Assembly: GCF_028453695.1 (NCBI RefSeq)
Contig: NC_135773.1
Span: 11,780,001-11,844,000 of the forward strand
Source of the DNA: Augochlora pura
Lineage: Eukaryota > Arthropoda > Insecta > Hymenoptera > Halictidae
DNA length: 64,000 bases
Direction: 5' to 3'
A program made the translations under genes and the position numbers. Positions 37,901 through 49,500 of the stretch are shown here, one piece after another (the first letter of the stretch is position 1; every line of letters begins with the position of its first letter). The notes under the pieces are model-generated. The model was not told the origin of the DNA and ran no database searches. It was given only the letters and a program-made list of their open reading frames with translations.

Positions 37901-40900
37901 TCTCAAGGCCTGTTCAGCTAATCGGCGTTAAATAAATTGTGTATCTTTGGCACACTGGTTACGGTGACCGATACGATAACTAAAACAAAACGATATATTG
38001 TTTAAGCTTCACGACCCGTTGTAGATTATTAAAGGAGCAAGAAATTGATACTCAATTTCCACAGTATTATCATCATTTAAATTCAATCAATTGCTAAATA
38101 CACATTTTTATATTGACTTGTTTCTTCGTAATTACTCTATGAATTGTAGAACAAACATCAATTTTTACGAGTTAAGAAAAGCTGCCATGATTTAATCGAA
38201 ACAATATTAACGAGACTTTGCAACCCATCCAGGTACTCAACAGTTGGCGGAAGCAACAGTCTCGATCAAGCGTCTCGAAAAGTTCATGATGTATCCGGAG
38301 AGGTCCGACTCTCATACGATACAGAACCAATTGGCCTCACAATCGACACCCGTGTACTTAAAAAACGTCACTGCCAGGTGGGACCAATTCAGAGACTACA
38401 CATTGCAGGACGTGGACTTATCGGTGAAAGCGGGTAACTTTATAGTCATAATAGGTCAAATAGGATCTGGAAAGAGTAGCCTACTGCAAGCGATACTCCG
38501 GGAGTTGCCGTTGGAAAAAGGTGTCCTGGAAGTACATGGAAAGATCAGTTTCGCGCATCAGCAGCCTTGGATTTTCGCTTCCTCGGTGCGGCAAAACATT
38601 CTATTCGGCCAATCCGAGGACGAAGCTCGTTACAAAGAAGTGATTCGAGTGTGTCAATTAACAACGGACTTGATAAACCTTTCGCACGGCGACAGCACAA
38701 TGGTGGGTGAACGAGGGATCAATTTGAGCGGTGGTCAACGAGCTAGGATCAACTTAGCCCGGGCTGTATACGCGGGGGCTGATATTTACCTTCTTGACGA
38801 TCCTCTATCCGCCGTGGACCCCCACGTGGGCGGTCGAATCGTCGAAGAGTGTATTTGCGGTTATCTGAAAAACAAAACTAGAATCCTGGTCACCCATCAA
38901 ACACAGTATCTGAAATTCGCCGATCAGATCATCGTGATGGACAACGGAAAAGTGGCGGCTAAAGGCAGTTTCGTGGAGCTGCAAAATATGGATCTGGACA
39001 TGATGAAGATCTTCCAGAAAACGCACGAGAACGGAGAGTCCGAAGAATCGGAGGACAGGAAGGAGAAGAAACAGGTGATCGAAGACACAAAGGAAGTGGA
39101 AGCTGTTGCCTCCGAGGAGCCGATTGAAATTGCCGAAACCAGGACCACCGGCAAGATTTCAATCGGCATCTTGTTAACCTATCTGAAAGAGAGCAATAGC
39201 TTATGTCTAATTGTTCTAATGATATTGTGTTTCGCTCTCAGTCAAGGGATGGCGAGTGGCACTGAATATTTGATCGCCTTCTGGGTGAACAACGAAAATG
39301 CGTTATTCGTTCAAAACGAGAATGGTACGCAATGGTATGGTCCACTGACTCGAACTAGTATTATTTATATTTATAGTGTATTGACTGTGACCACCGTGTT
39401 CGTCTTTATAATGGAAACGTTCCTGTTTTATGCGGTTTGCATGCGGTCTTCTGTAAATTTACACGCGCGCATGTTCCACAGCATCGTACGCACTCCCATG
39501 TACTTTTATAATACTAATCCTGCTGGCCGTATATTAAACAGGTATGTACAATATTTATAAATTTTCTGTGTGGACTCGGCTTCCATCCTAGCAATTTATC
39601 TATGTAACATTATGGAGGAAAAGCTGTATTATATTACAGGCTGTTACAAGATTGAATTTGATATAATAAAAAGTAATGACGGGTCTAGTCCACTTCATCG
39701 ATTGATTGATACTTTGGAGCATAGTAAAATAATTCAAGCCGGTTCCATGCAGAAATATCATTTCTCGAGGATTTCGATGATTCCAACATTAACGGGATTT
39801 TTAGGTTGTCCAAGGATATTGGTATCATCGACAAACAGCTGCCATTCACTATGTTCGATGTTCTATTGATGGCCTTAACTTGCACCGGCACCATAGTAAT
39901 TCTTTGCAGCGTCAGCGTCTGGCTGCTTATACCAACAGTCCTACTTGGTATCGGTTTATATTATATGCAAGTAGTATATATTACAACTAGTCGGGCCGTT
40001 AAACGCCTGGAGGGTGTCAGTAAGTATAGTTCTAGAGAAATATGTATATATTCAGCGACGAGGATATTTAAAAATTGCGGAAGCATATTTATATCAGTAA
40101 TATTTTAAATCATTAGTAAATATGCTTCACACAGTTAAAAGAAAAATAATCCAGCTTTTTATGGTTTCCAGCTCGATCGCCAGTGTTTGACCACGTAGGT
40201 GCTACATTACAAGGTCTTACAACAATAAGGGCGTTCAAGGCCGAGAAGTTAGTAACCACGAACTTCGATAACCACCAGGACCTCCACTCCTCCGCCTGGT
40301 ACTTCTTCTTTTCCTGCTCACGCGCTTTTGGTCTCTACATCGAAACGATTTGCATGACGTACATGGCCCTGGTGACGATCATGTTCATAGTGTTCGATGA
40401 CCTGGCGATCGCTGGTGACATAGGTTTGGTAATCACTCAGATCGGCGCAATTATTATGAACCTGCAGTGGGGTATAAGACAGACGGCAGAGTTGGAGAAC
40501 GATATGATATCTATAGAAAGAGTCTTGGAGTATAGTAACCTCGAAGAGGAACCCTTCTTGGAAAGTAAACCGGATCAGAAACCTCCGGAGAATTGGCCCT
40601 CGAAGGGGCTCGTAGAGTTTAGGAACGTGAAACTGAAGTACGGTCCCAAAGGTTCCTATATCTTAGACGACATTAACTTTGTGATCATGCCCAAAGAGAA
40701 GGTTGGCGTTGTCGGGAGAACCGGTGCTGGCAAAACCTCATTGATTAGCGCGCTCTTCCGATTAGCTTACATCGAGGGCGAAATCCTTATAGACGAAATA
40801 GCTACCCACACAGTGGCGTTACAAGACTTCCGTTCGAAGATCAGCATTATCCCGCAGGAACCGGTACTGTTCGGCGGAAGTCTACGCCGTAATCTGGATC

Positions 40901-41652
40901 CCTTCGACGAGTATTCCGACAACGTTTTGTGGGAAGCTCTGGAACAAGTCGAACTCAAGGAGACCATCACTGACATGGCCGCCGGTCTGGATACCAAGGT
41001 GGCTGAGGAGGGGTCAAACTTCAGTGTTGGTCAACGTCAATTATTATGCCTTGTTCGAGCACTGATTAGGAATAATAAGATCATGGTGCTAGACGAAGCT
41101 ACCGCCAACGTCGATCCACAAACTGACTCCTTGATCCAAGAAACGATCAGGAAGAAGTTTGTGGATTGTACTGTCTTCACTATAGCGCATAGACTAAATA
41201 CTATTATGGATAGCGATAAGATTCTCGTAATGGACCGCGGTCGCCTCGTGGTAAGTGTTTTTGAGACTTTGGCAAATCAAATTCTTTTATCGATTTGGTT
41301 CCTCAGACTTTTTTCCTTTTAACAAAGAAAAGTGAGATATTTAGGGTAGGCGTGGCCTCCTTACTTCGAGAAAATACTTCAAAATAGTGTAAGTCTTTTT
41401 CTTAAAGAACTTAATTTCTAAGTTCGACCATTTCAGGAATTCGACCATCCGTACGTTTTGTTACAAAAGAAAGGCTATTTCTACAATATGGTGCAGAAAA
41501 TTGATACTGCGATGGCAAATAGTTTGATGGAAGTGGCGAGAAATGTGAGTAATACTTATTATACGAGCAAGTAAAAAATACAATGTCACGTGTTAATATG
41601 TCCTGCGTCGATTTTCCAGTCTTTTTACAGGAAAAACGAAGCGTCGACTTGA
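34923..41652 (+). CDS. ABCC4-like: ABC transporter subfamily C, MRP4-like full transporter
   Basis: Eleven exons: 34923-34996, 35361-35612, 35971-36226, 36301-36475, 36656-36812, 37356-37558, 38233-39541, 39805-40019, 40172-41250, 41437-41544 and 41620-41652. The frame closes throughout, giving 1286 residues. The start MEKSRRTEVKNPRQKANVLS matches the usual N-terminus of this subfamily. TMD1 follows. NBD1 has Walker A GQIGSGKSS (near 446), LSGGQ (near 537) and Walker B YLLDDPLSAVD. TMD2 includes the TRSPVF motif. NBD2 has Walker A GRTGAGKTS (near 1061), FSVGQ (near 1163), MVLDEATANVD and IAHRLNTI. NBD1 has Asp where NBD2 has the catalytic Glu, the asymmetry usual in ABCC proteins. Known role: ATP-driven export of organic anions, conjugates and drugs at the plasma membrane; the substrate here is unknown. 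The fly relative is l(2)03659. It converges on the odorant receptor array. Confidence 0.94.
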
Positions 41653-42097
41653 AGATTGTCAATCTTTGTCAATATTAAAGATACAACGATGTTTGAACAC
41701 ACTTTTGATACAATTTGTATTTTACCGATCAAAACTTGCTAGATGTGTCTTCAGTTATACAAACTGTTAACGAAGCTTAATGCTTACACGCCAAAGTATT
41801 CTTCATTAATCATAAGTATAAACATCGGTAACTTTTTCTACGCAAATCACCGCAATTTAAATATTACAAAACAGAAAATATTGAGGTATCCGAAGAGAAC
41901 GTAAAAATTTTTCCTACTAATAAAACATAATTTATATATTATCAATGTAACTATATTTTTTTACCTTTAAAACAAGTATGCAAAACATAGCACAGAAAAA
42001 CTTTAGTGAACAATTCTAAACTTATTATACATACATTGATAAATAGAAATTTGCAGCTAAACAATCACCTACTTATATATTACTTTCTTTATCTCTA
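41653..42097. other. Convergent intergenic gap between the ABC transporter and OR1
   Basis: These 445 bp separate two genes that converge tail to tail. An AATAAA at 41919-41924 on the plus strand could polyadenylate the transporter mRNA. Nothing else is seen. Confidence 0.6.
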
Positions 42098-45000
42098 TTA
42101 GACTGTAGTTCGCAGTACAGAGAGAAACGCCATGGAAGATTTTACAATCTGTTCAAAAAAATCGATAGATATCATTTTCGTGTAATTTTACTAAATACAT
42201 GTCTACGATTATTCATTGTTTTATCAATTAATAGAAACAAGCGGAACTGCTTACATTGCTGAAGCCAAAAAGCGTAAATTTGTAGTATTTCCCAGCCGTT
42301 AAGTACTCAGCTTTCTGTCCGTTTATTAAACAAATTGCCAAAGATCTTCTGTCACTGTTTGTGATATTCGTCCAATCGGTATCGTAGAACGCTTCGCCCA
42401 CTTGCTGCGACTAAATATCGAGATAATTTTAGTATTAGTCTTTATTTCGCAGCCAAACTTCAGTATTATTAATGATTGAAATGAATAAATACGAACCTCG
42501 TGAACAAGCTGTTCGCCAATGTAGGAGTACAAATACAACCAGGCTGCTACGATGATAGAATACAAAATAAAATTAACAGCAGCTACCGCATCTTTTGCAA
42601 GCATCTGTATTATACAAAAGATAGTATTTTCAAATGGAGAATGTTAAAAAATATGGAATTTCATCTATGGAATATATTTCTTATCAATTTAGATTGTCAA
42701 GCTAATTTTCACAATAAACATTGTGATTATATACCCACGATATTAATTCTTTATATTCCTATATTAAATATAAGTGCCTTAAAGAGATTCAATTACATAC
42801 GATTATCACCACGTACATAGAAACGCCCAATCTGAAACTACAATTCAGATATTCTATCACAAGGATATGGTGGAAACAGTCGTTTAGAATATTTGACAAC
42901 CTGAAATACATACAAATAAAATTACTATAGATAGGAAGAAATTTCTACGTCATTACTGGATTTATCATTTCACAATAGTAATTGAGAAATGGACCCAATA
43001 AAATAGAACTCGAATTATTCAATATATTCAGAAGAGAGACAGTCCCGGATAAAGATATATACTTCTTTATTATCATTTTATTATAACTGCGACAAAAATA
43101 TGGTAATTTAAACGATAGAAGAATGTTTTGAGACATAAAAATGTTTACAGGTAATTACTACATCCGGTTTATGCCAAAGAAATCTGTTTATTTCTGGCAA
43201 AACAGTGAATATTCAGTAGTTAATTAATGCAGTTACAGCTGTATTCTTACCGAGTTAACAAAAAGGGAATATAGTCAAACCTGTGTTTGTGCGGTCTTTT
43301 TTTATGCATTTTTTTGTGCGGTATATGAATATCGACATATTGAATTTAAAATAAATAAAAAGAAATGTTTAAAAGTACAAATTAAAATTTTTTAACATGT
43401 TTTAATGTGTAATTTAATTTTTATTTTGTTTGGAAAGCCCTTTCCTGCTATTTCGTGAAGCTTTGACATATTTTCTAAGTGAGACTTTTTTTATGCAGTC
43501 CCTTTTTACTGCATAAAAAAAATTTCTTTAATATGTTGTGAAAAATTATTTTTTATAACTATTTATGAAGTTTCTGAATATTTTTTTTTGTGCGGTAGAT
43601 AGGGACCGCACAAAAACAGATTTGACTGTACATGGATTGTACATGGACAGAAAATGACACGAAATTTGCTAGTTTGGAGATCACAAAATTATTCTGAAAA
43701 TATAGAAACGTGAAGGGGTCAGCCCCACATTTGTACCATATAACCGAACTGTATTCATAGTTCAAAAACGAGAGAACAATCTAAGATCCAAAAAGAATAT
43801 TCTGCACCGGAAAGTTTAAATATAACGCTATTTGAGACAAGTGACATCACTTATGGTTAAATTTTAAATTAGATTACGTACGGTGTCCGTACAACGCCAA
43901 TACACGTAGTGATAAAACAATCAAACTGCTTGCAAAAATCATCTACTGATGGTAATTTTAAGCATCTCAAGATATTCATAAAGGAGGTGACAATTTCTTA
44001 AACCATAAAAATTTTTTTGTTAACCCCGCGGTGCTATCTATGGCAGAGTTCAAAAACCTCAATATTACCATTTGTCGATAATGTATACATCCGCACGATA
44101 CATGTTTTGTCGCTGCACAGATTCCAGAAAGCTATATCGAAATGTCACCACCAGCATCGACACTTTCTCGAATAACGCTATTTTAAAACTTTCAAGAACA
44201 TATTATTTTCCCCAAAATTAAATTGTTCTTTGTTTGCAATGACAAATAATCTTTGTTTGCATGGTTCATATACAGGAGAGTTTCTTGGACGATTTGGTAT
44301 CTTTATAATATTTTTCATCTATAAATGTATCTAAAAGCTGAGATTCCAATACAGTAAAATTTCGATCGGTATACCGGGAATAGAGACTGTACTGGCTAGT
44401 CAAACATGCCTAACAATTTTCTCTTTTAGCTTTTGAATCAGAAAAAAATTTACGTACTCACTCCAACAACTCCAGATGCTCGATCACTATAGTTTTCATC
44501 CTTTGATGGAAATGCTCCGTGGATTCCGTTAGGGACATTCGTATGCGGCACGCCAACATCGAAAATTTTCCGCAAATGTGTAACGTTGAGGTGACAATCA
44601 GACTAGCTTCTGCTGCATGATACACCCCGAGATACGCAGCAGGAAGTTGACAGATGTATACGATAGTGTACATTTTAGTGTTATAGTGGTAGTCGAAAAA
44701 CATATGAGCCCGAAAAGGTAGTACGTAGGGTTGTGTATTATTGTCTTCATCTATAATAACGTTATTACTCGGAAAAACGCAATTTTTTATACTGAGATAT
44801 TAAACATTAGTATTTTTTAACACAATTTTTTATACTCAGATATTAAACATTAGTATTTGTGAGAATACTGAATCCCGCTACGATTACCTGCACCAGAAGC
44901 AGTCAGTAGACCTATCAAGGGACGCGCGAACATCATGTAAGCGACGACGAATGCAAACACCGACACATATTTGCCGAAATAAACGGATATGCTGTTGTAC

Positions 45001-45738
45001 TTTTGATAAAGTCGTTTCTCCTCGTCGTTCTCGAACAATATCGCGCCCTTTATATCTTTTTGGATTTTCCCGATCACCACCGGCAATTTCTTGCTCGTGC
45101 GAATAAGAACAAGAATTAACGTTACCGAAAGCGAGACAGGCCACTCCGTCGCGCTAACCACCAACGTCTCGAAATTGTGCAAAACATCGTACGTGTCCCA
45201 AGCTTGCATCAGTATTAGGAAAAAGAAATACGACACTATTAGCATAAATATTTTTGGACTGTTTTGATGTGGCATCACACCGCCTATCGTAAATATTCGT
45301 CGACAGTACGCGAGAGGGTCTCTGATTTCGTTGGAATCGCTGCTCTATAACATTTTCGACAAACCAATTCCCACACGTAAGAAATGCAATGTTAATAATT
45401 TACCTACCAATGATGATCTATTTGTTTTTTTTTGAAAGCCAATAGTCAATAATTTAGGGCTTTGTAATCAATGTTTCAGTACCAATGGTAAATTTTCACT
45501 TTTGAACAAACTCAGCAAAAAGAATAGACGTGAGCTTTGCAATAAGCTACCGGTAGGCAAAGTGTCAACTTAAACATTGTTACGTGTAAAACGCTTGCTC
45601 GTTGGAACAACTAAAATTTTTCATCTAAACTAAACACAGCGTCTTCAAAGTATTTTATTTTATGATATTTAGTTGACGCAAACAAGCGTTTCGCATGGAA
45701 CAACCGGGGGCGAACCACATCGTCTCGCTTACTGTCAT
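42098..45738 (-). CDS. Odorant receptor OR1 of the array (7tm_6 family)
   Basis: Minus-strand exons in transcript order: 45733-45738 (Met-Thr), 44888-45344, 44462-44750, 42801-42900, 42497-42604, 42255-42410 and 42098-42148. All junctions are GT-AG and the frame closes to 388 residues, normal for an insect odorant receptor. Visible family marks are LYLYSYIGEQLV before the sixth membrane segment, the DTDWTNITNSDRRSL block, and a last exon reading SSMAFLSVLRTT. Known role: a seven-pass odorant-gated channel subunit that pairs with Orco in sensory neuron dendrites, N-terminus inside; the ligand is unknown. OR2 is its closest neighbour, sharing for example FETLVVSATEWPVSLSVTL. The 1.56 kb intron between exons 3 and 4 holds a Tc1-like element. 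It starts without an in-frame ATG in exon 2, which supports the tiny first exon. Confidence 0.92.
43270..43632. mobile_element. Tc1/mariner-like MITE in an OR1 intron
   Basis: The left end ATAGTCAAACCTGTGTTTG runs into TGCGGTC. The right end GGGACCGCACAAAAACAG continues ATTTGACTGTA. These are inverted repeats of about 28 bases, flanked by TA. At about 360 bp it lacks a transposase. It lies within the intron between exons 3 and 4 of OR1. Confidence 0.65.
45731..45738 (-). promoter_or_regulatory. OR1 initiator exon with its splice donor
   Basis: The minus strand reads ATG-ACA-GT, continuing AAGCGAG. A start codon, one Thr codon and a GTAAG donor are placed back to back. The same layout occurs at the matching position of all five receptors. 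Confidence 0.8.
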
Positions 45739-46595
45739 CGCGCTTCTATCCTTGATTTCGAAACTGAAACGACAACGGTATAGCAAGTGTTTTTTACGCG
45801 ATTTCAAGCGTTCAACGGACAAAGCGAATTAAATTGAACCTTTCCAACAATGTGGGTAATTACTGAAAACTTTTGTGGAGTTTCAGTCATTTTTTATCTG
45901 CCGCCCGCGATGGTACATGCGCACGGTTTCTTCCAATAGGGACGAAACTTCGCAAATCGGAGGTCAGAAAAAGGTAACAAAGATAATTGATCTAGTGATT
46001 TGTACTTGCAATTTGAACAATCGATCTCGCAGAATTATTTATATCATGCCGAACCGAGGGTCGACAAGAAGTAAGAACGGTCGATAGGACTTCAGTTGCA
46101 TTTTGCAGTCTTCAAATATCTAGTGTAAAGAATTGCAGGCAGCTGAAAGTATCTCCCAGAATCACCTTCCAAAAGTTTCATCATTTCGATCTGGACTGGG
46201 AGTTTCATCATAACATTAACAAACATATTGCATTGTTAGAATCCTTGCTACTTCTAGGTGATGGAAAAGTCCTTACATTTTTGTGCAAATGCGGGAAAAA
46301 TGTAGTAAGTAAAGCCAACTTTTTTTGAACACTGTATTTCTATCTTTAGTACCTAAATACTAGATTTATCTTCGTGAGACTCCGAACATGTGCATTAATA
46401 GAGAGAAACTTCAAAATAGACGAATACCGCCACCGTGGAAATTATTTGCGCTGCTCTTATTTTCACTTTCAATAACTAAAATGTTACGTTTATGTTTTTA
46501 TTCATTATGTTTTATATTTATTTTTAAACATATGCAATGAAAAATAGAAATTTGCAATTAGACTATTACCTACTTATATATCACTTTCTCCAGCA
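45739..46595. other. OR1-OR2 intergenic region
   Basis: These 857 bp contain the OR1 promoter and sequence clearly similar to the regions upstream of OR2, OR3 and OR4, including a shared GCAGAATTATTTAT block. The tandem duplication unit therefore extends well upstream of the coding part. No further gene is seen. Confidence 0.65.
45790..45797 (-). promoter_or_regulatory. OR1 TATA-like box
   Basis: The minus strand reads GTAAAAAA, 52 bases upstream of the ATG. OR2 has the same element, while OR3 and OR4 have TATAAAA at the same spacing. Confidence 0.55.
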
Positions 46596-49500
46596 TCATT
46601 TGACTGTTGCTCGCAGTACAGAGAGAAACGCCATGGAAGATTTTACAATCTGTTAAAGAAACGGATAGAAATCATTTCTTTGTAATTTTACTAAATACAT
46701 GTTTGCATAGATTCATTGCTTTATTAACCCCTTGCACTATAATAACGAGTCAGACTCGTGACGAACGTTTCGTGCACGATTCGATAAATATGGCTGCCAA
46801 TCATTTCTTTTAAATCGAAAGAAAATTTGAATCTCCTGTCATTGAAATCTGGGAATGAAAGTAAACGAGGATAATCGGGACACAAGAATCATCTCATGAC
46901 ATCAAGGAAATAATTAAAGATGAAACAGTCGTAATCAAAATAGCTCTGAAAGACGCACTAGTACAGGGGGTTAATAAATAAAAACAAATGGTACTCCTTA
47001 CATCGCTGAAGCCAAAAAGAGTAAATCTGTAATATTTCCCAGCCTTCAAATACTCGGCTTTTTGCCCGTTTAACAAACAGATTGCCAATGATCTTCTGTC
47101 ACTGTTTGTGATGTTCGTCCAATCGGTATCGTAAAACGCTTCACCCACTTGTTGCGACTAAATGTTATGGTTGCTTTTTATTAGGGTATATTTAACAGAC
47201 GTATAACAGCATTTTTAATGGTTGAAATGAATAAAAACGAACCGCCTGAGCAAGTTGTTCACCAATGTAGGAATACAAACACAACGAGGCTGCCACGATG
47301 ATGACATACAAAATATAATCGACAGCAGCCACTGTATCTCTCGCAAGCATCTACGGTATGAAAACAGTGTTAGAAGGAAAACCAACATTACCTTCTCACA
47401 TGCAAAAGAATTTTGAAATAATATCTTCTTATTTTCTAATGCTAGGTATTAAAAAAATATCAAATATCGTTTACGAAACTTGTTTCTTATAAATCAAAAT
47501 TATCAAATTTTCGTAACAAACATTGTGATTTTGAAACACTACAATTAACCCTTTGCACTCGAGTGGTGACTCTGAGGCACCTCTAAAATTGTTCTATCAT
47601 GTCTCAAAATAATTTTCACAAACGAAATTTAGATTTCAAGAAATGGTTAAACACTGAAACTGTTGATATCAGTTACAAGAATCAGTTAAAAAATGACACT
47701 TTGTTACATAGAATAGAAATCTTACGAGTCAGAAATTTTATTTCAGATTTACGGTCAAAATAGCTTGGAGTGCAAAGGGTTAATCTTACGGCTGCTACTC
47801 GTTATTTTCATTGCCTTGCATTAGTGTATGTGCCTTAAAGAGATTCGATTACATACGATTATCACCACGTACATAGAAATTCCCAATCTGAAACTACAGT
47901 TCAGATATTCTATCAGAAGGATATGCCGGAAACTGTCGTTTAGAATATTTGAGAACCTGAAATTCATGCAGATATAATTAACTATTTAAGTGAAGACTTC
48001 TAATTCTACTTTCGGTTCACAAAGATTATTACTTTTATCTCGTTTATCATTTCACAATAGCATCTGAGAAATGGTTAATTAAAATAGAATTCCAATTATC
48101 CTGTATGTTGGGAATCGAGACAGTCGGAGAATCAAATATACCAGATAATTATATTTTAAAAGGTGTCCCAAAAGTCACTTGCAATCAAGAATTAAGAAGT
48201 TCCCGAAATTATTTGAGCAACTCTTTCCTTAGCAAAAATGGTAATCCGAGGCTTTGCTTACGTGTTATTAACGAAAAACTTGAGCCAATGAAAAGCGAGA
48301 TCGGTTTGCGCGAAGCGGTTGATCCACAGAGCAAAACTGATCTTGTCTGCTCGTTCGTTCGATCGCCAGGTGTCAGACAATCCCGTCTTTCATTGGTCCG
48401 CGTTTTTCGTTAATAATTCGTAAACGAATCCGTGGATTGCTCTTTCGTTAAGGAAAAAGTTGCTTCAGATGATCTGTGAAACCCATTAGTTCCCGATGTC
48501 GAGTGACTTTTAAGACACCTTATATATTCCTCTTCATTCTCATTGAGACAAAAATATGGTAAGTGTGAGCTCGAAGATATTTACATCTATTTATACGACA
48601 GAAATCTATTTATTACGGTTGATATGGCTACAGATGCATTCTTGACGAGTTAACAATTTAAAAAATATATGAAGAAGTCTTCCCTGCATTTGTACCACAT
48701 AAATATAGTGTATTCATTTTTGGAAAACAAGATAACAATGTATAATCCGAATTAAATTTTCCGCTTCTGCAAGTAGTCACTACTAGCACCGTCACTCTCC
48801 TAAATAATGCTATTTTAAAATTTTCGGGAAGAGATCATTTTACCAAATTTTAAGTTATTCCCTTTATCATCAATAATAAATAAACTTTTCTAACTTTTGA
48901 GTTAAACGAAAATTTACGTACTCACTCCAACAACTCCAAATGCTCGTTCACTATAGATTTCATCCTCTGCTGGAAATGTTCCGTGGATTGCGTTAGGGAC
49001 ATTCGTATTCGGCACGCCAACATCGATAATTTTCCACAAACGTGCAGCGTCGAGGTGACGATTAGACTAACTCCGGCTGCATGATACACTGCCACAAACG
49101 GCGCAGGAAATTGGTAAATGTATAACATAGCGTATATTTTAGCGTTGTTATAGTAGTCGAAAAACATGTGAGCTCGAAATGGCAACACGTAGGGCTGTGT
49201 GCTGTTGTCTTTATCTGGAACAAAGTTGAAAATTAAACACTACTATTAGAGAATACTAAATACAGGGTGTCCAAGTTTTTAAGGTTCAAACTATGTAAGT
49301 GTATTCTATGGCACAAAGTAAGAAAAAAATGTTATGTAAACATATCGAGCTTTATTAAGAAGTTATAACAAGAATTCGTTGCTTTCCTAATACCCTTAAC
49401 AGTCTGCACGTGGCTTGGTTTTACGGTACGTTAACGACTATTGGGTCCTTTAGATCCTCCGAATCCTTTACACTAATAGCTATTACTGGCGAAAATTCAT

